From Myxococcales bacterium (GTDB lineage Bacteria > Myxococcota_A > Polyangia > Polyangiales > Houyiibacteriaceae), in assembly GCA_024640845.1 (NCBI GenBank), contig JAHEEE010000027.1, positions 1 to 46,384 on the forward strand: a stretch of DNA of 46,384 bases, written 5' to 3'. Under the pieces are notes generated by a model. That model did no database searches. It was not told where the DNA came from and worked only from the letters and a program-made list of their open reading frames with translations. Below, one piece after another: positions 1-7,706 of this stretch; position 1 is the first letter of the stretch; each line of letters begins with the position of its first letter. The translations under genes and the position numbers were made by a program.

Positions 1-279
1 GAGGAGCTCTTGGCCCAACATCGTGCGTCCAAGCCGAAGATCGTCGAGCAAGTCCTCGAGGGCATGGGCCACCACCCCAACGTGCTTGTAGCCAAACATC
101 CCCGCGATGCCCTTGAGGGTGTGAACGCTTCGGAAGATCTCGTTGATGAGCGCGGGATCGATTCTCTCGTCACGTTGATGCGCTTCGTCCAGCAGCAACA
201 GATCGCGCGACAAGGCCTCGACGAGCTCCTGGGCTTCTGCCAGGAATTCCTGTTGGACATTATCGCGCGGATCGCTCAC
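1..279 (-). CDS. Hpt-domain histidine kinase (CheA-type), N-terminal part only
   Basis: The gene runs off the left edge, so only the first 93 codons are visible. They encode an Hpt (histidine phosphotransfer) domain: an acidic helical segment rich in FLAEAQELVEAL-type sequence, then SVHTLKG, whose His53 is the expected phosphorylated residue. This is the layout of the P1 domain of CheA kinases. I chose the GTG at 279 because it overlaps the stop of the preceding receiver gene by 4 bases (GTGA at 276-279), implying translational coupling. With the upstream CheY-like protein it probably forms a phosphorelay. Whether the rest carries CheA dimerisation, kinase and CheW-like domains cannot be seen; a stand-alone Hpt protein or another hybrid kinase remains possible. 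Confidence 0.85.
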   Translation of the reverse strand, partial: MSDPRDNVQQEFLAEAQELVEALSRDLLLLDEAHQRDERIDPALINEIFRSVHTLKGIAGMFGYKHVGVVAHALEDLLDDLRLGRTMLGQELL

Positions 280-665
280 AGCAACGCCTCGTCGGCGGCA
301 CCGATCAAGGAACTGATGAGCGTCCTGAGCTCATCTACCTCGAACGGTTTCTGCAAGAACGCGTCGGCCCCGAGCTCGATGCCGCGCTTGGCGTCGGGCC
401 CATCCACCTGCGTGCTGATGAGAATCTTGCGGGCAGCTTGCTGCCGCGGGCTCTTCCGCATGAATGCCAGAAGCTCCAGGCCATTGATGTCTGGCATGTT
501 GACGTCGACGATCACTACGTCGAACGCATTGGCAGCAAGCAGCCGTAGCGCTTCGAAACCAGTCTCGGCCTCTTGCACCTGAGCGAAACCCGCGTCCTCC
601 AAAGAGGCGCGGACGAATGCGCGCACGGCGCTGCTGTCATCGACAATGAGAGCGTGAAATGCCAC
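276..665 (-). CDS. CheY-like single-domain response regulator
   Basis: A 129-residue receiver domain with no output domain. The acidic pair is at D9-D10 (LIVDD), the phospho-acceptor is D54 in VIVDVNMPD, a Ser/Thr switch lies near residues 84-85 (ILIST), and the conserved Lys is K106 in LQKPF, so all catalytic positions are intact. The start is set at the GTG at 665, which has a G-rich Shine-Dalgarno stretch (GGGGGG) 5 bases upstream; a GTG at 680 in the same frame would add five residues. The gene overlaps the following Hpt kinase gene by 4 bases, so the pair is likely a kinase-receiver couple. The product probably acts on a partner protein rather than on DNA. It lies 50 bases after the DUF971 gene. 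Confidence 0.9.
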   Translation of the reverse strand: MAFHALIVDDSSAVRAFVRASLEDAGFAQVQEAETGFEALRLLAANAFDVVIVDVNMPDINGLELLAFMRKSPRQQAARKILISTQVDGPDAKRGIELGADAFLQKPFEVDELRTLISSLIGAADEALL

Positions 666-715
666 TCGATCCCCCCGCACACATGGTAACAGAGCGGAAG
701 CGGGGGGGACTGCTT

Positions 716-1060
716 CTATTCACGCGAAAAGGAGCGTGTTTTGGGGTCCTCGACTGCGCAGGATGAACATGCGCACAGGCTTCGAAGGAAACGATGGCTG
801 TAGATTCCCGTCTGGTGACCGTCATGCCATACGAGTCGGAGCGCGTAGTTCCCCACCGGCTGGATGTCGTCGAGCTCGATGTCGCCTCCTTCGACGAATG
901 CGATGGGGCCCTCATGCCCCTGACAGTGCGCGCAAGGGCAAAAACCTCGAAGGAGCTCGTGCGGGTAGACACTTCGGTGTCCGTCGGCCCAGTCGATTTC
1001 CATGACCCGGGCCCCCCGCGGCGCGCGAAGCTCAACTGGCTCGTGGCGGTCATCGCTCAT
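716..1060 (-). CDS. DUF971 / gamma-butyrobetaine-hydroxylase-like N-terminal domain protein
   Basis: A 114-residue protein made almost wholly of a DUF971 domain: an early segment with MEIDWADGHRSVYPHELLRG, then GFCPCAHCQG and a second Cys-rich stretch SLCACSSCAVED. In eukaryotic gamma-butyrobetaine hydroxylases the related N-terminal domain binds zinc; the paired Cys and His residues here suggest a small metal-binding protein, but the function of bacterial stand-alone members is not established. The ATG at 1060 overlaps the recO stop (ATGA, 1057-1060), so the two are translationally coupled. The C-terminal tail after the last Cys pair is short and charged. Confidence 0.8.
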   Translation of the reverse strand: MSDDRHEPVELRAPRGARVMEIDWADGHRSVYPHELLRGFCPCAHCQGHEGPIAFVEGGDIELDDIQPVGNYALRLVWHDGHQTGIYSHRFLRSLCACSSCAVEDPKTRSFSRE

Positions 1061-1815
1061 GGCGTGCGTCCTTCCCAACGGCCAGAGGCCGCCCCCGTCC
1101 GTTCCCGAACCCCTACGGTCGCGTGTTGGGCGTCGAGTTGGTCGAGAGCATCGTGAAGCTGTCGGCGCTCGAGCTCCGGCCAGGGCGCGCTCGCATATTC
1201 GATCGTCGACTGCACAGTCGCCCAGAGCCGAAGCGCGCCCGCGGACAGAACCAACCGGCCGCCGCCGCACGCCCGGCAGACGATTCCCCCGCGAGGAGCA
1301 TCGAATGACGCCGCGCGTCCCGGTGCAGGCACCTTTCCGCATCCAACACAGCGATCGAGGGTCGGCGAGAAGCCGAGCACGTTCAGCACTCGGATCTGAA
1401 GAGTCAGCAGTGCTTCCTCCGACGGCGCACCCCGGTCGAGAGCATCTAGGAACCGAATCGCTGAATCGAACACGGCAGGCTCTGGCTCATGCTCCGGTAC
1501 ACGCTCGCGAATGAGCGCAAGGGCCGCGCCTGCCGATCCGATCGCTTCGAGGCTTCGCAGGATCGCGTGAAACGATCGATCGACCGACACCCGCTCGAGA
1601 TGAGCGAGCTCGCCACGCCCCGGACGGAAGTGGGCGTTCATGAGTACATAGGGTTGAAGCGCGCCGCCGAACCGGCGTTGACTCCTACGCGCGCCACGCG
1701 CAAGTGCCGACATCTTTCCGTAGTCTTCCGTTAGGAGAGTGACGATTCGGTCGGAGTCGCGATAGTCGACGGAGCGTAGGAGGAGCGCTCGACTTTGGCG
1801 GCTTCGACTTGGCAC
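1057..1815 (-). CDS. recO: DNA repair protein RecO
   Basis: A 252-residue RecO. The N-terminus (SRALLLRSVDYRDSDRIVTL) is the typical start of the RecO OB fold, followed by a helical domain and a zinc site formed by C156, C159, C180 and C183 (CVGC and CRAC). RecO loads RecA onto SSB-coated DNA with RecR in the RecFOR pathway. The only workable start is the GTG at 1815, because the conserved N-terminus begins eight residues later; this makes recO overlap the upstream rodZ-like gene by 85 bases in another frame, unusually long for this tightly packed run. The tail after residue 225 is rich in Arg, Gly and Glu. Downstream it is coupled to the DUF971 gene. Confidence 0.92.
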   Translation of the reverse strand: MPSRSRQSRALLLRSVDYRDSDRIVTLLTEDYGKMSALARGARRSQRRFGGALQPYVLMNAHFRPGRGELAHLERVSVDRSFHAILRSLEAIGSAGAALALIRERVPEHEPEPAVFDSAIRFLDALDRGAPSEEALLTLQIRVLNVLGFSPTLDRCVGCGKVPAPGRAASFDAPRGGIVCRACGGGRLVLSAGALRLWATVQSTIEYASAPWPELERRQLHDALDQLDAQHATVGVRERTGAASGRWEGRTP

Positions 1816-2222
1816 GGCACCGCGGAGGATAGCTCAATAGGATCGTCCTGGGCAGGCGCGCGCCTCTCGAGCACGAACGTCGCGACGATGATCGCGAACA
1901 GCGCCGCTGTCGCGATTGCCAATAGAATTGCGCCGTATCCACGCCGGCTGTGGACTGAAGCCAGTGGGGCCGGCGGGAGCGTCTTGGGGCTCTGTTCATC
2001 GAATCGGGCGAGGACGTCGCCAGCATCGATGTCGACCGCAGACGCATACGCCTTGATGAACCCGCGCACGAACACGCCACTCGGCAAGTCTTCGAAACGA
2101 TCCTCTTCCAGCGACTCGAGGGTCCTGCGAGGAATGCGGGTGGTGCTCGAAACCTCTTCGATCGAAAGCCGCCGTTCTTCACGTTCTTGCTTGAGCAAAT
2201 GACCGATCGATTCGCGGCTCAT
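1731..2222 (-). CDS. RodZ-like helix-turn-helix membrane protein
   Basis: A 163-residue protein with an N-terminal HTH_25 domain (IGHLLKQEREERRLSIEEVS, then RIPRRTLESLEEDRFEDLPSGVF), the hallmark of RodZ, and one predicted membrane span around residues 94-117. RodZ links MreB to the cell envelope and sets rod shape; its HTH binds MreB rather than DNA. The protein is short: the periplasmic beta domain (DUF4115) of classical RodZ is missing and only about 45 residues follow the membrane span. The ATG at 2222 overlaps the pilF stop (ATGA). A pilF-then-rodZ order also occurs in Pseudomonas, which supports the call. Its 3' end overlaps recO by 85 bases. Confidence 0.8.
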   Translation of the reverse strand: MSRESIGHLLKQEREERRLSIEEVSSTTRIPRRTLESLEEDRFEDLPSGVFVRGFIKAYASAVDIDAGDVLARFDEQSPKTLPPAPLASVHSRRGYGAILLAIATAALFAIIVATFVLERRAPAQDDPIELSSAVPCQVEAAKVERSSYAPSTIATPTESSLS

Positions 2223-3001
2223 CGCTTCGCCCCCAACAACGTCTGGCACATTTGGCCCTCGTTCGAATACGGGTCGAGCTCGACGCAGCGCTCGAGGTCC
2301 GCGATGGCATCTCGACCGTGTCCGAGGCGCGCGCGTACCTCGCCGCGGAGGCGCCATGCGCCCTGAAGCGCTCGGCTATCGCTGCAAGAGGGATCTGCTT
2401 CGAGGGCGCTCACCAGCGCACGCTCGGCATCCTCGAGCTGCTGCAAGTGCCAAAGCGCGCGAGCCATCGTGTAGTAGCCGACACAAAAACGCGGTTGAAT
2501 CCGAATCGCCTCCATCGTGGACTTCACCGTCTCCTGGTACTCACCCAAGTGGAATTGTGCCAGCCCGAGGTTGCCCCACGCAAGATGTGGAGCTGTGTTC
2601 AGCTCGTCGGCTGCGGATTGTCGAAGCACCACGATCGCGTCCTCGTAGCGCGCCAGCTCGATCAAACAGAGGCCGTAAATGTTGCGCGCCTCGGCGAGAA
2701 CGGACCCTTGGCTCTTCTGTTTCTCGAGCAGCTTGATCGAGGTGCGCAGATGTTGCTCCGCGTTTTGGTAGTCGCGACGCTCCATCTGGATGAACCCGAG
2801 CAGGAGGTGCGCCTCCGCGTTGGACTCGTCGAGGTCGATCGCCTTTCGCAGGTGCTCGATGGCGCCAGCGGTCTGCCCTTCATCCCGAAGGCTAGCCGCC
2901 AGTTGGAACTCGCGGTAGGAGCGCTCGCCGTCGGGCGTGCTCTGCTGAGACGTCGTTGCGCACCCTATTGCCAGCAACGCCAGCCCAACCCATCCCCACA
3001 T
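2219..3001 (-). CDS. pilF: TPR lipoprotein, PilF/PilW/Tgl-like type IV pilus secretin pilotin
   Basis: A 260-residue lipoprotein: a short signal ends in a lipobox (LLAIGC, lipidated Cys14) and about six TPR units follow (for example AIEHLRKAIDLDESNAEAHL and AIADLERCVELDPYSNEG). This is the build of PilF/PilW and of Myxococcus Tgl, outer-membrane pilotins needed to assemble the PilQ secretin for type IV pili and S-motility. I use the ATG at 3001, with GAGG eight or so bases upstream, over an in-frame GTG at 3010. It is coupled to the rodZ-like gene. No other pilus gene is in the window, so a general TPR lipoprotein cannot be excluded. Confidence 0.75.
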   Translation of the reverse strand: MWGWVGLALLAIGCATTSQQSTPDGERSYREFQLAASLRDEGQTAGAIEHLRKAIDLDESNAEAHLLLGFIQMERRDYQNAEQHLRTSIKLLEKQKSQGSVLAEARNIYGLCLIELARYEDAIVVLRQSAADELNTAPHLAWGNLGLAQFHLGEYQETVKSTMEAIRIQPRFCVGYYTMARALWHLQQLEDAERALVSALEADPSCSDSRALQGAWRLRGEVRARLGHGRDAIADLERCVELDPYSNEGQMCQTLLGAKR

Positions 3002-3041
3002 TTGAAGCACCTCATGGGTCTACTTAGCCGAGGGACCTCGG

Positions 3042-3713
3042 TCAAGAAGGGGTGTCGGTGTACCGACAGCTCAATCCGTGCCGGACCTCGTCTTTGACGA
3101 CCAGTAGTTGCTGAAGGTCGCGAAGCGCCGAGGCGTCGTCGATGGTGATCGTCTGATCACCTACCTGCAGGTAGCCGCGGTCGTGAAGCTGTCCGACCAC
3201 CGCTTTCACCTGATCGAGATCGAGTCCAGTTCGGGTGGATAATTCGAGAGGGGAAAGCGAAAGCAAGCCCCCATCGCTCTCTTCGAGCTTGGTGAGAAGC
3301 GCATTGAGCACCCGAAGGATGGGGTCCGGGAGCAAGAAGCTCTCGATCTGTTCCTCGGCTAGACGAAGGCGCCGAACGAGCTGTTTCATGACAGCCTCTC
3401 CCAGGTCCGGGCGATTCCGCGTCAGGGCCCGAAAGGTGTCGCTGTCGATGACCAAGGCGGTAACCGGCTCGATGGCTTTGGCGGTCGCGGAGCGATACGC
3501 CCCCGCTAGGAGCGCCTCTTCGCCGAACAGCTCCCCCGCGCCGAACAGCCCCGTGGTGCGCTCGATACCCCGCGCCCGCTTCAGCAACTGCACGCGGCCG
3601 TCGCGAATCAAGAAGAGCTCGTGGGCTGGCGAGCCGGCGTAGTAGAGCGTCGTACCGGCGGAGAAACTACGATAATAGCTCTCGATCTTCGGCTCTTCAC
3701 TCGGGTCGACCAT
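3042..3713 (-). CDS. Crp/Fnr-family transcriptional regulator with cyclic-nucleotide-binding domain
   Basis: A 223-residue protein with an N-terminal cyclic-nucleotide-binding beta barrel and a C-terminal helix-turn-helix. The phosphate-binding cassette at about residues 60-80 (GELFGEEALLAGAYRSA) keeps the Gly-Glu and Arg residues that contact cAMP or a related nucleotide, so ligand binding is likely. A long dimerisation helix (LVRRLRLAEEQIESF) joins it to the DNA-binding part (LSTRTGLDLDQVKAVVGQLHDRGYL). It lies 42 bases after oppF and 40 before pilF, in line with both, so it may be co-transcribed with the pilF-rodZ-recO group. Its targets are unknown. Confidence 0.87.
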   Translation of the reverse strand: MVDPSEEPKIESYYRSFSAGTTLYYAGSPAHELFLIRDGRVQLLKRARGIERTTGLFGAGELFGEEALLAGAYRSATAKAIEPVTALVIDSDTFRALTRNRPDLGEAVMKQLVRRLRLAEEQIESFLLPDPILRVLNALLTKLEESDGGLLSLSPLELSTRTGLDLDQVKAVVGQLHDRGYLQVGDQTITIDDASALRDLQQLLVVKDEVRHGLSCRYTDTPS

Positions 3714-3755
3714 CCAGGGTAGTTACCCCACGGGACGGGAGCGCGGCAACCGCTA

Positions 3756-4730
3756 TCAGGCGAGGTGGCAGGCGACCTCGTGCCCCGCCTCGATGACTCG
3801 AAGCGCAGGAACCTCCCGATCGCATAGGCCTTTTTCGGCAATGGGACAGCGCGGATGAAAGGCACAACCGGTCGGCGGGTCGAGGGGGCTCGGAACGTCA
3901 CCTTGGAGGATCAGTCGCTTCCTGTGCGCCTTCGGGTCGGGCTCGGGCGCCGCGCTCAGCAAGGCTTTGGTGTACGGGTGGCGCGGGTTCTCGTAGATCT
4001 GCTCAGAGGAGGCGAGCTCGACGACGCGCCCAAGATACATCACCGCAACACGGCGACTGACGTGCTCGACGACATGCAGGTCGTGCGCGATGAACAAGAA
4101 ACTGAGGCCCAGCTCCGCTTGAAGGTCGCTGAGCAAGTTCACGATCTGCGCTTGAATCGATACGTCGAGCGCGCTCACCGGCTCATCGGCAACGATGAAG
4201 CGCGGCTCGACCGCCAGCGCCCGAGCGATGCCGATGCGCTGACGCTGGCCGCCCGAGAACTCGTGCGGATAGCGTCGCATGTGTTCCGGTCGGAGACCAA
4301 CCCGCTGGAGCAGCGCTGCAACGCGATCTCGTTCTTCGGACGCCGACTCCGCCAATCCGTGGACATGCAACGCCTCGGCCAGCGCGGCCCGCACGGTCAT
4401 TCGCGGGTTCAGAGAGCTGTACGGATCCTGAAAGATGATCTGCATGTTGCTACGCAGGGGGCGGAGCGCTGCCTGCGACAAACCCGTGATGTCCTTTCCC
4501 TCGAAGAAGACCCGGCCACTCGTGGGGTCCTGCAAGCGCAGGAAGAGTCGACCGAGGGTGCTCTTGCCGCACCCGGACTCACCAACCAATCCGAGAGTCT
4601 CTCCAGGCATCACATCGAGCGTGACTCCGTCCACGGCGCGGAGCTCTGCGTACCCGCGCCCGAACCCTTGCGAAGGCCCGCGAAAAGACTTGCGCAACGA
4701 CTCGACGCGAGCGATGGGCTGCTCGCTCAT
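3756..4730 (-). CDS. oppF: Oligopeptide/dipeptide ABC transporter ATPase, OppF/DppF type
   Basis: A 324-residue ABC ATPase. The Walker A motif is at residues 50-57 (GESGCGKS), the Q loop is [12 protein letters not shown], the signature is FSGGQRQR, and Walker B is [12 protein letters not shown] followed by the switch His in IAHDL. The C-terminal oligo_HPY domain ([17 protein letters not shown]) is specific to peptide and nickel importers. OppF pairs with OppD to power uptake of peptides or other solutes through OppBC. The ATG at 4730 overlaps the oppD stop (ATGA). No permease or solute-binding gene lies in the window, so the substrate and membrane partners are unknown. Confidence 0.92.
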   Translation of the reverse strand: MSEQPIARVESLRKSFRGPSQGFGRGYAELRAVDGVTLDVMPGETLGLVGESGCGKSTLGRLFLRLQDPTSGRVFFEGKDITGLSQAALRPLRSNMQIIFQDPYSSLNPRMTVRAALAEALHVHGLAESASEERDRVAALLQRVGLRPEHMRRYPHEFSGGQRQRIGIARALAVEPRFIVADEPVSALDVSIQAQIVNLLSDLQAELGLSFLFIAHDLHVVEHVSRRVAVMYLGRVVELASSEQIYENPRHPYTKALLSAAPEPDPKAHRKRLILQGDVPSPLDPPTGCAFHPRCPIAEKGLCDREVPALRVIEAGHEVACHLA

Positions 4731-5701
4731 GACGCCTCCTCGGCGCGGAAGCAGGCAACGTCGGTCTGCTCGATGCGCTGCAACGATGGCTCCTCCACTC
4801 GACATTCGTCGGTCACTAGTCCACAGCGGTCTTGAAAACGACAGCCCGGCGGGAGCACGCTCAGATCCGGGACGATGCCAGGGATCGTCGGGAGCCGCTT
4901 CCCTCGGTTGCGTTGGCTAGGAAGGCTCTGAAGCAAGCCTCGCGTGTACGGGTGCCGGGGCGACGCAAACAGCGTATCGGTCACCGCGTGCTCGACGATC
5001 TTGCCGGCATACATGACCGCAATCTCGTGTGTGAACTCCGCCATGAGGCCGAGGTCGTGACTGATGAAGATGATGCTCATGCCGAGCTCGGCTTGCAGCG
5101 AGCGGAGGAGATCCAGGATCTGGGCCTGAATGGTGACGTCGAGCGCAGTGGTCGGCTCGTCGGCGACCAGCAGTCGCGGCTCGCACGCGAGGGCCATCGC
5201 GATCATGGCGCGCTGACGCATGCCTCCCGAAAGTGTATGCGGGTACGAATCGATCCGTTCGGAGGGCGCGGGAATACCGACGAGCTCAAGCAGCTCGATC
5301 GCGCGAGCCTTGGCGGCGCGGCGACTGAGGGGTCGATGAAGGCGAATCGCTTCGACGATTTGCGAACCCACGGTATAGACCGGATTCAGCGAAGTCATCG
5401 GCTCCTGAAAGATCATCGAGATGTCGTTACCGCGAATCGCGCGCATCTCCTTTTCAGACGCTTGAAACAGGTCCTTGCCCGCGAACAACGCTTCGCCCCG
5501 CTCGATGAGGCCAGGCGGGGAGGGAATCAGCCGCAATATCGATAGCGATGTGACGCTCTTCCCGCACCCGCTCTCACCCACGATGCCGAGCGTCTGTCCA
5601 GGCTGAACGTCGAATGACACATCGTCGACAGCCCTCAGGTAGCCCTCGTCCGTGTCGAAGGCGGTGACCAAGTGGCGCAGGCTCAGCAGCGGTTCGGTCA
5701 T
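4727..5701 (-). CDS. oppD: Oligopeptide/dipeptide ABC transporter ATPase, OppD/DppD type
   Basis: A 324-residue ABC ATPase partner of OppF. It has Walker [10 protein letters not shown] loop [12 protein letters not shown], the OppD-type signature LSGGMRQR, Walker [13 protein letters not shown], switch His in ISHDL, and a C-terminal oligo_HPY region with the Cys residues of [10 protein letters not shown]. The order oppD then oppF with overlapping codons is the usual one. The start ATG at 5701 follows a 41-base gap after the LolB-like gene. OppB, OppC and the binding protein are absent from the window, so these ATPases either serve a transporter encoded elsewhere or are remnants of a split operon. 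Confidence 0.92.
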   Translation of the reverse strand: MTEPLLSLRHLVTAFDTDEGYLRAVDDVSFDVQPGQTLGIVGESGCGKSVTSLSILRLIPSPPGLIERGEALFAGKDLFQASEKEMRAIRGNDISMIFQEPMTSLNPVYTVGSQIVEAIRLHRPLSRRAAKARAIELLELVGIPAPSERIDSYPHTLSGGMRQRAMIAMALACEPRLLVADEPTTALDVTIQAQILDLLRSLQAELGMSIIFISHDLGLMAEFTHEIAVMYAGKIVEHAVTDTLFASPRHPYTRGLLQSLPSQRNRGKRLPTIPGIVPDLSVLPPGCRFQDRCGLVTDECRVEEPSLQRIEQTDVACFRAEEAS

Positions 5702-5742
5702 GCGGCGCCTACCTTAGCACCAGTCGCAGAATGCTCGGCTTT

Positions 5743-6555
5743 TCATGAGCAATCGGCGAATTGGATCGACATGCCCGGGCCGGGCGTCTGCTGAAACGCG
5801 CCTGCGGGAACCTGAGGATCCAGCGAAATCGACTTCACGCGAACCGCCGTATCGGCGCCATTGGCCTCGTCGACGAATCGAACGTTCGTCGGGAATGATT
5901 GGCCATCGACGTCCACATAATCATCGTAGGTCGCCTGCCAACGCGTGGTGCCATCCGGACCCCGCTCGGTCGAACGCCGAAGATTCAACCGCTGTTCGCT
6001 CGGCGGCTTCGTCTGATCTCCATCCATGACGGAGAATACGACCTCTTGGGTCGATCCGTCCGCCGCGAGAAGGGTTACGACGTAGAGGCCGTCGCGACAC
6101 TCCATAGACCGTTCGATCGCATCGATCGTCGGAGTGTCGCCCGTCAGCAACCGAAGGACTTGCTCCGCTGGAACCGACACCCCCAACAAGCGGGCGATGT
6201 TCTGTGGACAGGTCGGGCCATGTAGAAACGTTCCCTCGCGAAGATCGCTGAGCTGGAAGCTCTCACCATCACTCGTGAGCACGGCTGCAGGGCCAACTGG
6301 CGTCATGACATCGAAGCGGACTCGGTTCGGCTGTTCCAAGAACAGGAGCACGGTGCCGCGAATGCGCCCGCGGCTGCCCCACTGCGTAACCCGCGCTTCG
6401 GCCTTGAGCGAATGCCATCGAGCCCGGTTAGCCTCGTGGTCCGAGAGCGCGCTTGCCGCATCCGTGCGGAGCTGCACCGGGCAGGCCGGAGCGCTCTTGC
6501 ATGCGGGGAGCGCGGACGCGAATAGCAAGACGGCCATGAGGCAGGCGCGCGTCAC
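5743..6555 (-). CDS. LolB-like / DUF4292-type outer-membrane lipoprotein
   Basis: A 270-residue lipoprotein with a signal ending in LPAC, then a region resembling LolA/LolB-type beta folds (SLKAEARVTQWG, RGTVLLFLEQPNRVRFDVMTPVGPAA, LTSDGESFQLSD), the pattern seen in DUF4292 and outer-membrane lipoprotein-sorting proteins. Such proteins bind lipid acyl chains; a role in lipoprotein handling is inferred only. I place the start at the GTG at 6555, which overlaps the stop of the upstream lipoprotein gene by 4 bases (GTGA); an ATG at 6537 would give a shorter signal peptide. A C-terminal stretch (ATYDDYVDVDGQSFPTNVRF) is also typical of this fold. Confidence 0.72.
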   Translation of the reverse strand: MTRACLMAVLLFASALPACKSAPACPVQLRTDAASALSDHEANRARWHSLKAEARVTQWGSRGRIRGTVLLFLEQPNRVRFDVMTPVGPAAVLTSDGESFQLSDLREGTFLHGPTCPQNIARLLGVSVPAEQVLRLLTGDTPTIDAIERSMECRDGLYVVTLLAADGSTQEVVFSVMDGDQTKPPSEQRLNLRRSTERGPDGTTRWQATYDDYVDVDGQSFPTNVRFVDEANGADTAVRVKSISLDPQVPAGAFQQTPGPGMSIQFADCS

Positions 6556-7646
6556 TGGTCGAGGGGCGCCCCAAGGTCGACCCACTCCGCAACCACATCG
6601 ACCAGTGGCTGTGCCAGGAGGCCCACGGTCGGCATCTGGTCGCCGCAGGTCTGCACGCCGTACATCTTCTGTACCATGATGGAGTCTTCGGAGTTCGAGG
6701 CTTCGACCACCAACCCTTGTCCGGCGCAGGACCCAGCCGTCGAGGCAGAGGCGTTGACCACGGCCGGGTACGAGTCCTCCGGCCAATTGGTGGTGTCGGT
6801 CGGATCGGACCCGGCCAGGTTCAACACGGCAAGCGCTGTTGGGTTGGCGCCGCCTGGGATTTCACCGCCAAGCGGATTATCCGGATTCACGTCGATATTG
6901 TCGTTCGCCGGGCCATGGCAGCGGACGCACTCTGTGAACATGATGGTGAAGTAGATGTCGCTCCAATTGGGGTCGGGCAAGTCTGCGGGTGGGCCGCTGT
7001 ATACGCAGATGACCTCGTCGTCCGACGTGGCGCATGGCTGGAGCTGATCGGCCTCCGTTGGCGGTGTCTCCGAACGCCCGATCGCAGGCGCGTCACACGC
7101 AAGCCAATTGCGCACGATCTCCTGCCCATCACTCGAGTCGATCGAAGGAAGCTTCGAACGGTCGGGGCGAAGCCAAGGTACGTTGCTGCGAACCCGTTGG
7201 CCCGCTTCGCCTGGCGGCATTGCGCCGGCGCGAATCTCCTGGATCATTCCCTCGGCCCAGTCGCGGATGTTGTTTTGATCGCCGTTCAAGCGCTGAACAC
7301 GATCGTCGTACGGCGGGTTGGTCTGGCATCCCGCAACATCGCCAGTGCACACGAGGCTCAGATCGAAGTTCATGCCTGCAGGTGCGCCGAAGCGATTGGA
7401 GCCGGTGGCCAAGGGCGCATGACAAAAGGATCCGTTGCCGCATGTCGACTGCACCAACGCTTGGCCCTCATACATCGGCATGCCGTCGGTGAGGCGGTAG
7501 GCCACGTCGAACGCGGCAGGTCCATCGATCGGAGTGCCGTCGGGCGTGGTCCCGTTGAGGTTGCATTCGCCCAGGTCGCGCCTGCACCCGAAGATCAGGG
7601 TGGCGAAGAGCAGCAAAGAGCAAGCAAGGAGACGGCCGCAGATCAT
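6552..7646 (-). CDS. Lipoprotein with one cytochrome-c-like CXXCH motif
   Basis: A 364-residue secreted protein with a signal peptide and lipobox (LIFGC). It has one standard haem-binding motif (ECVRCHG) and an earlier Cys-rich segment CGNGSFCHA whose Cys spacing is longer than CXXCH, plus other Cys pairs likely to form disulphides (CTGDVAGC). The MPPGEAGQRV and MPTVGLL segments echo the haem-ligand Met regions of class I cytochromes. Large lipoproteins of this kind are common in myxobacteria and of unknown function. The ATG at 7646 starts directly at the signal peptide; an upstream in-frame TTG at 7685 is less likely. It is translationally coupled to the LolB-like lipoprotein. Confidence 0.7.
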   Translation of the reverse strand: MICGRLLACSLLLFATLIFGCRRDLGECNLNGTTPDGTPIDGPAAFDVAYRLTDGMPMYEGQALVQSTCGNGSFCHAPLATGSNRFGAPAGMNFDLSLVCTGDVAGCQTNPPYDDRVQRLNGDQNNIRDWAEGMIQEIRAGAMPPGEAGQRVRSNVPWLRPDRSKLPSIDSSDGQEIVRNWLACDAPAIGRSETPPTEADQLQPCATSDDEVICVYSGPPADLPDPNWSDIYFTIMFTECVRCHGPANDNIDVNPDNPLGGEIPGGANPTALAVLNLAGSDPTDTTNWPEDSYPAVVNASASTAGSCAGQGLVVEASNSEDSIMVQKMYGVQTCGDQMPTVGLLAQPLVDVVAEWVDLGAPLDQ

Positions 7647-7706
7647 CTGAGCCCGCAAATTGCTGCGGTTACCAAGCAGAGTCAAGCAAGGCGCAACGCG
7701 CGATGC

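Noticed and set aside
2252-3097. Plus-strand frame opposite pilF
   Set aside because: No recognisable domain; the TPR lipoprotein on the other strand accounts for the region.
3855-4835. Plus-strand frame opposite oppF
   Set aside because: Antisense of an ABC ATPase with clear Walker motifs; the composition is that of a shadow frame.
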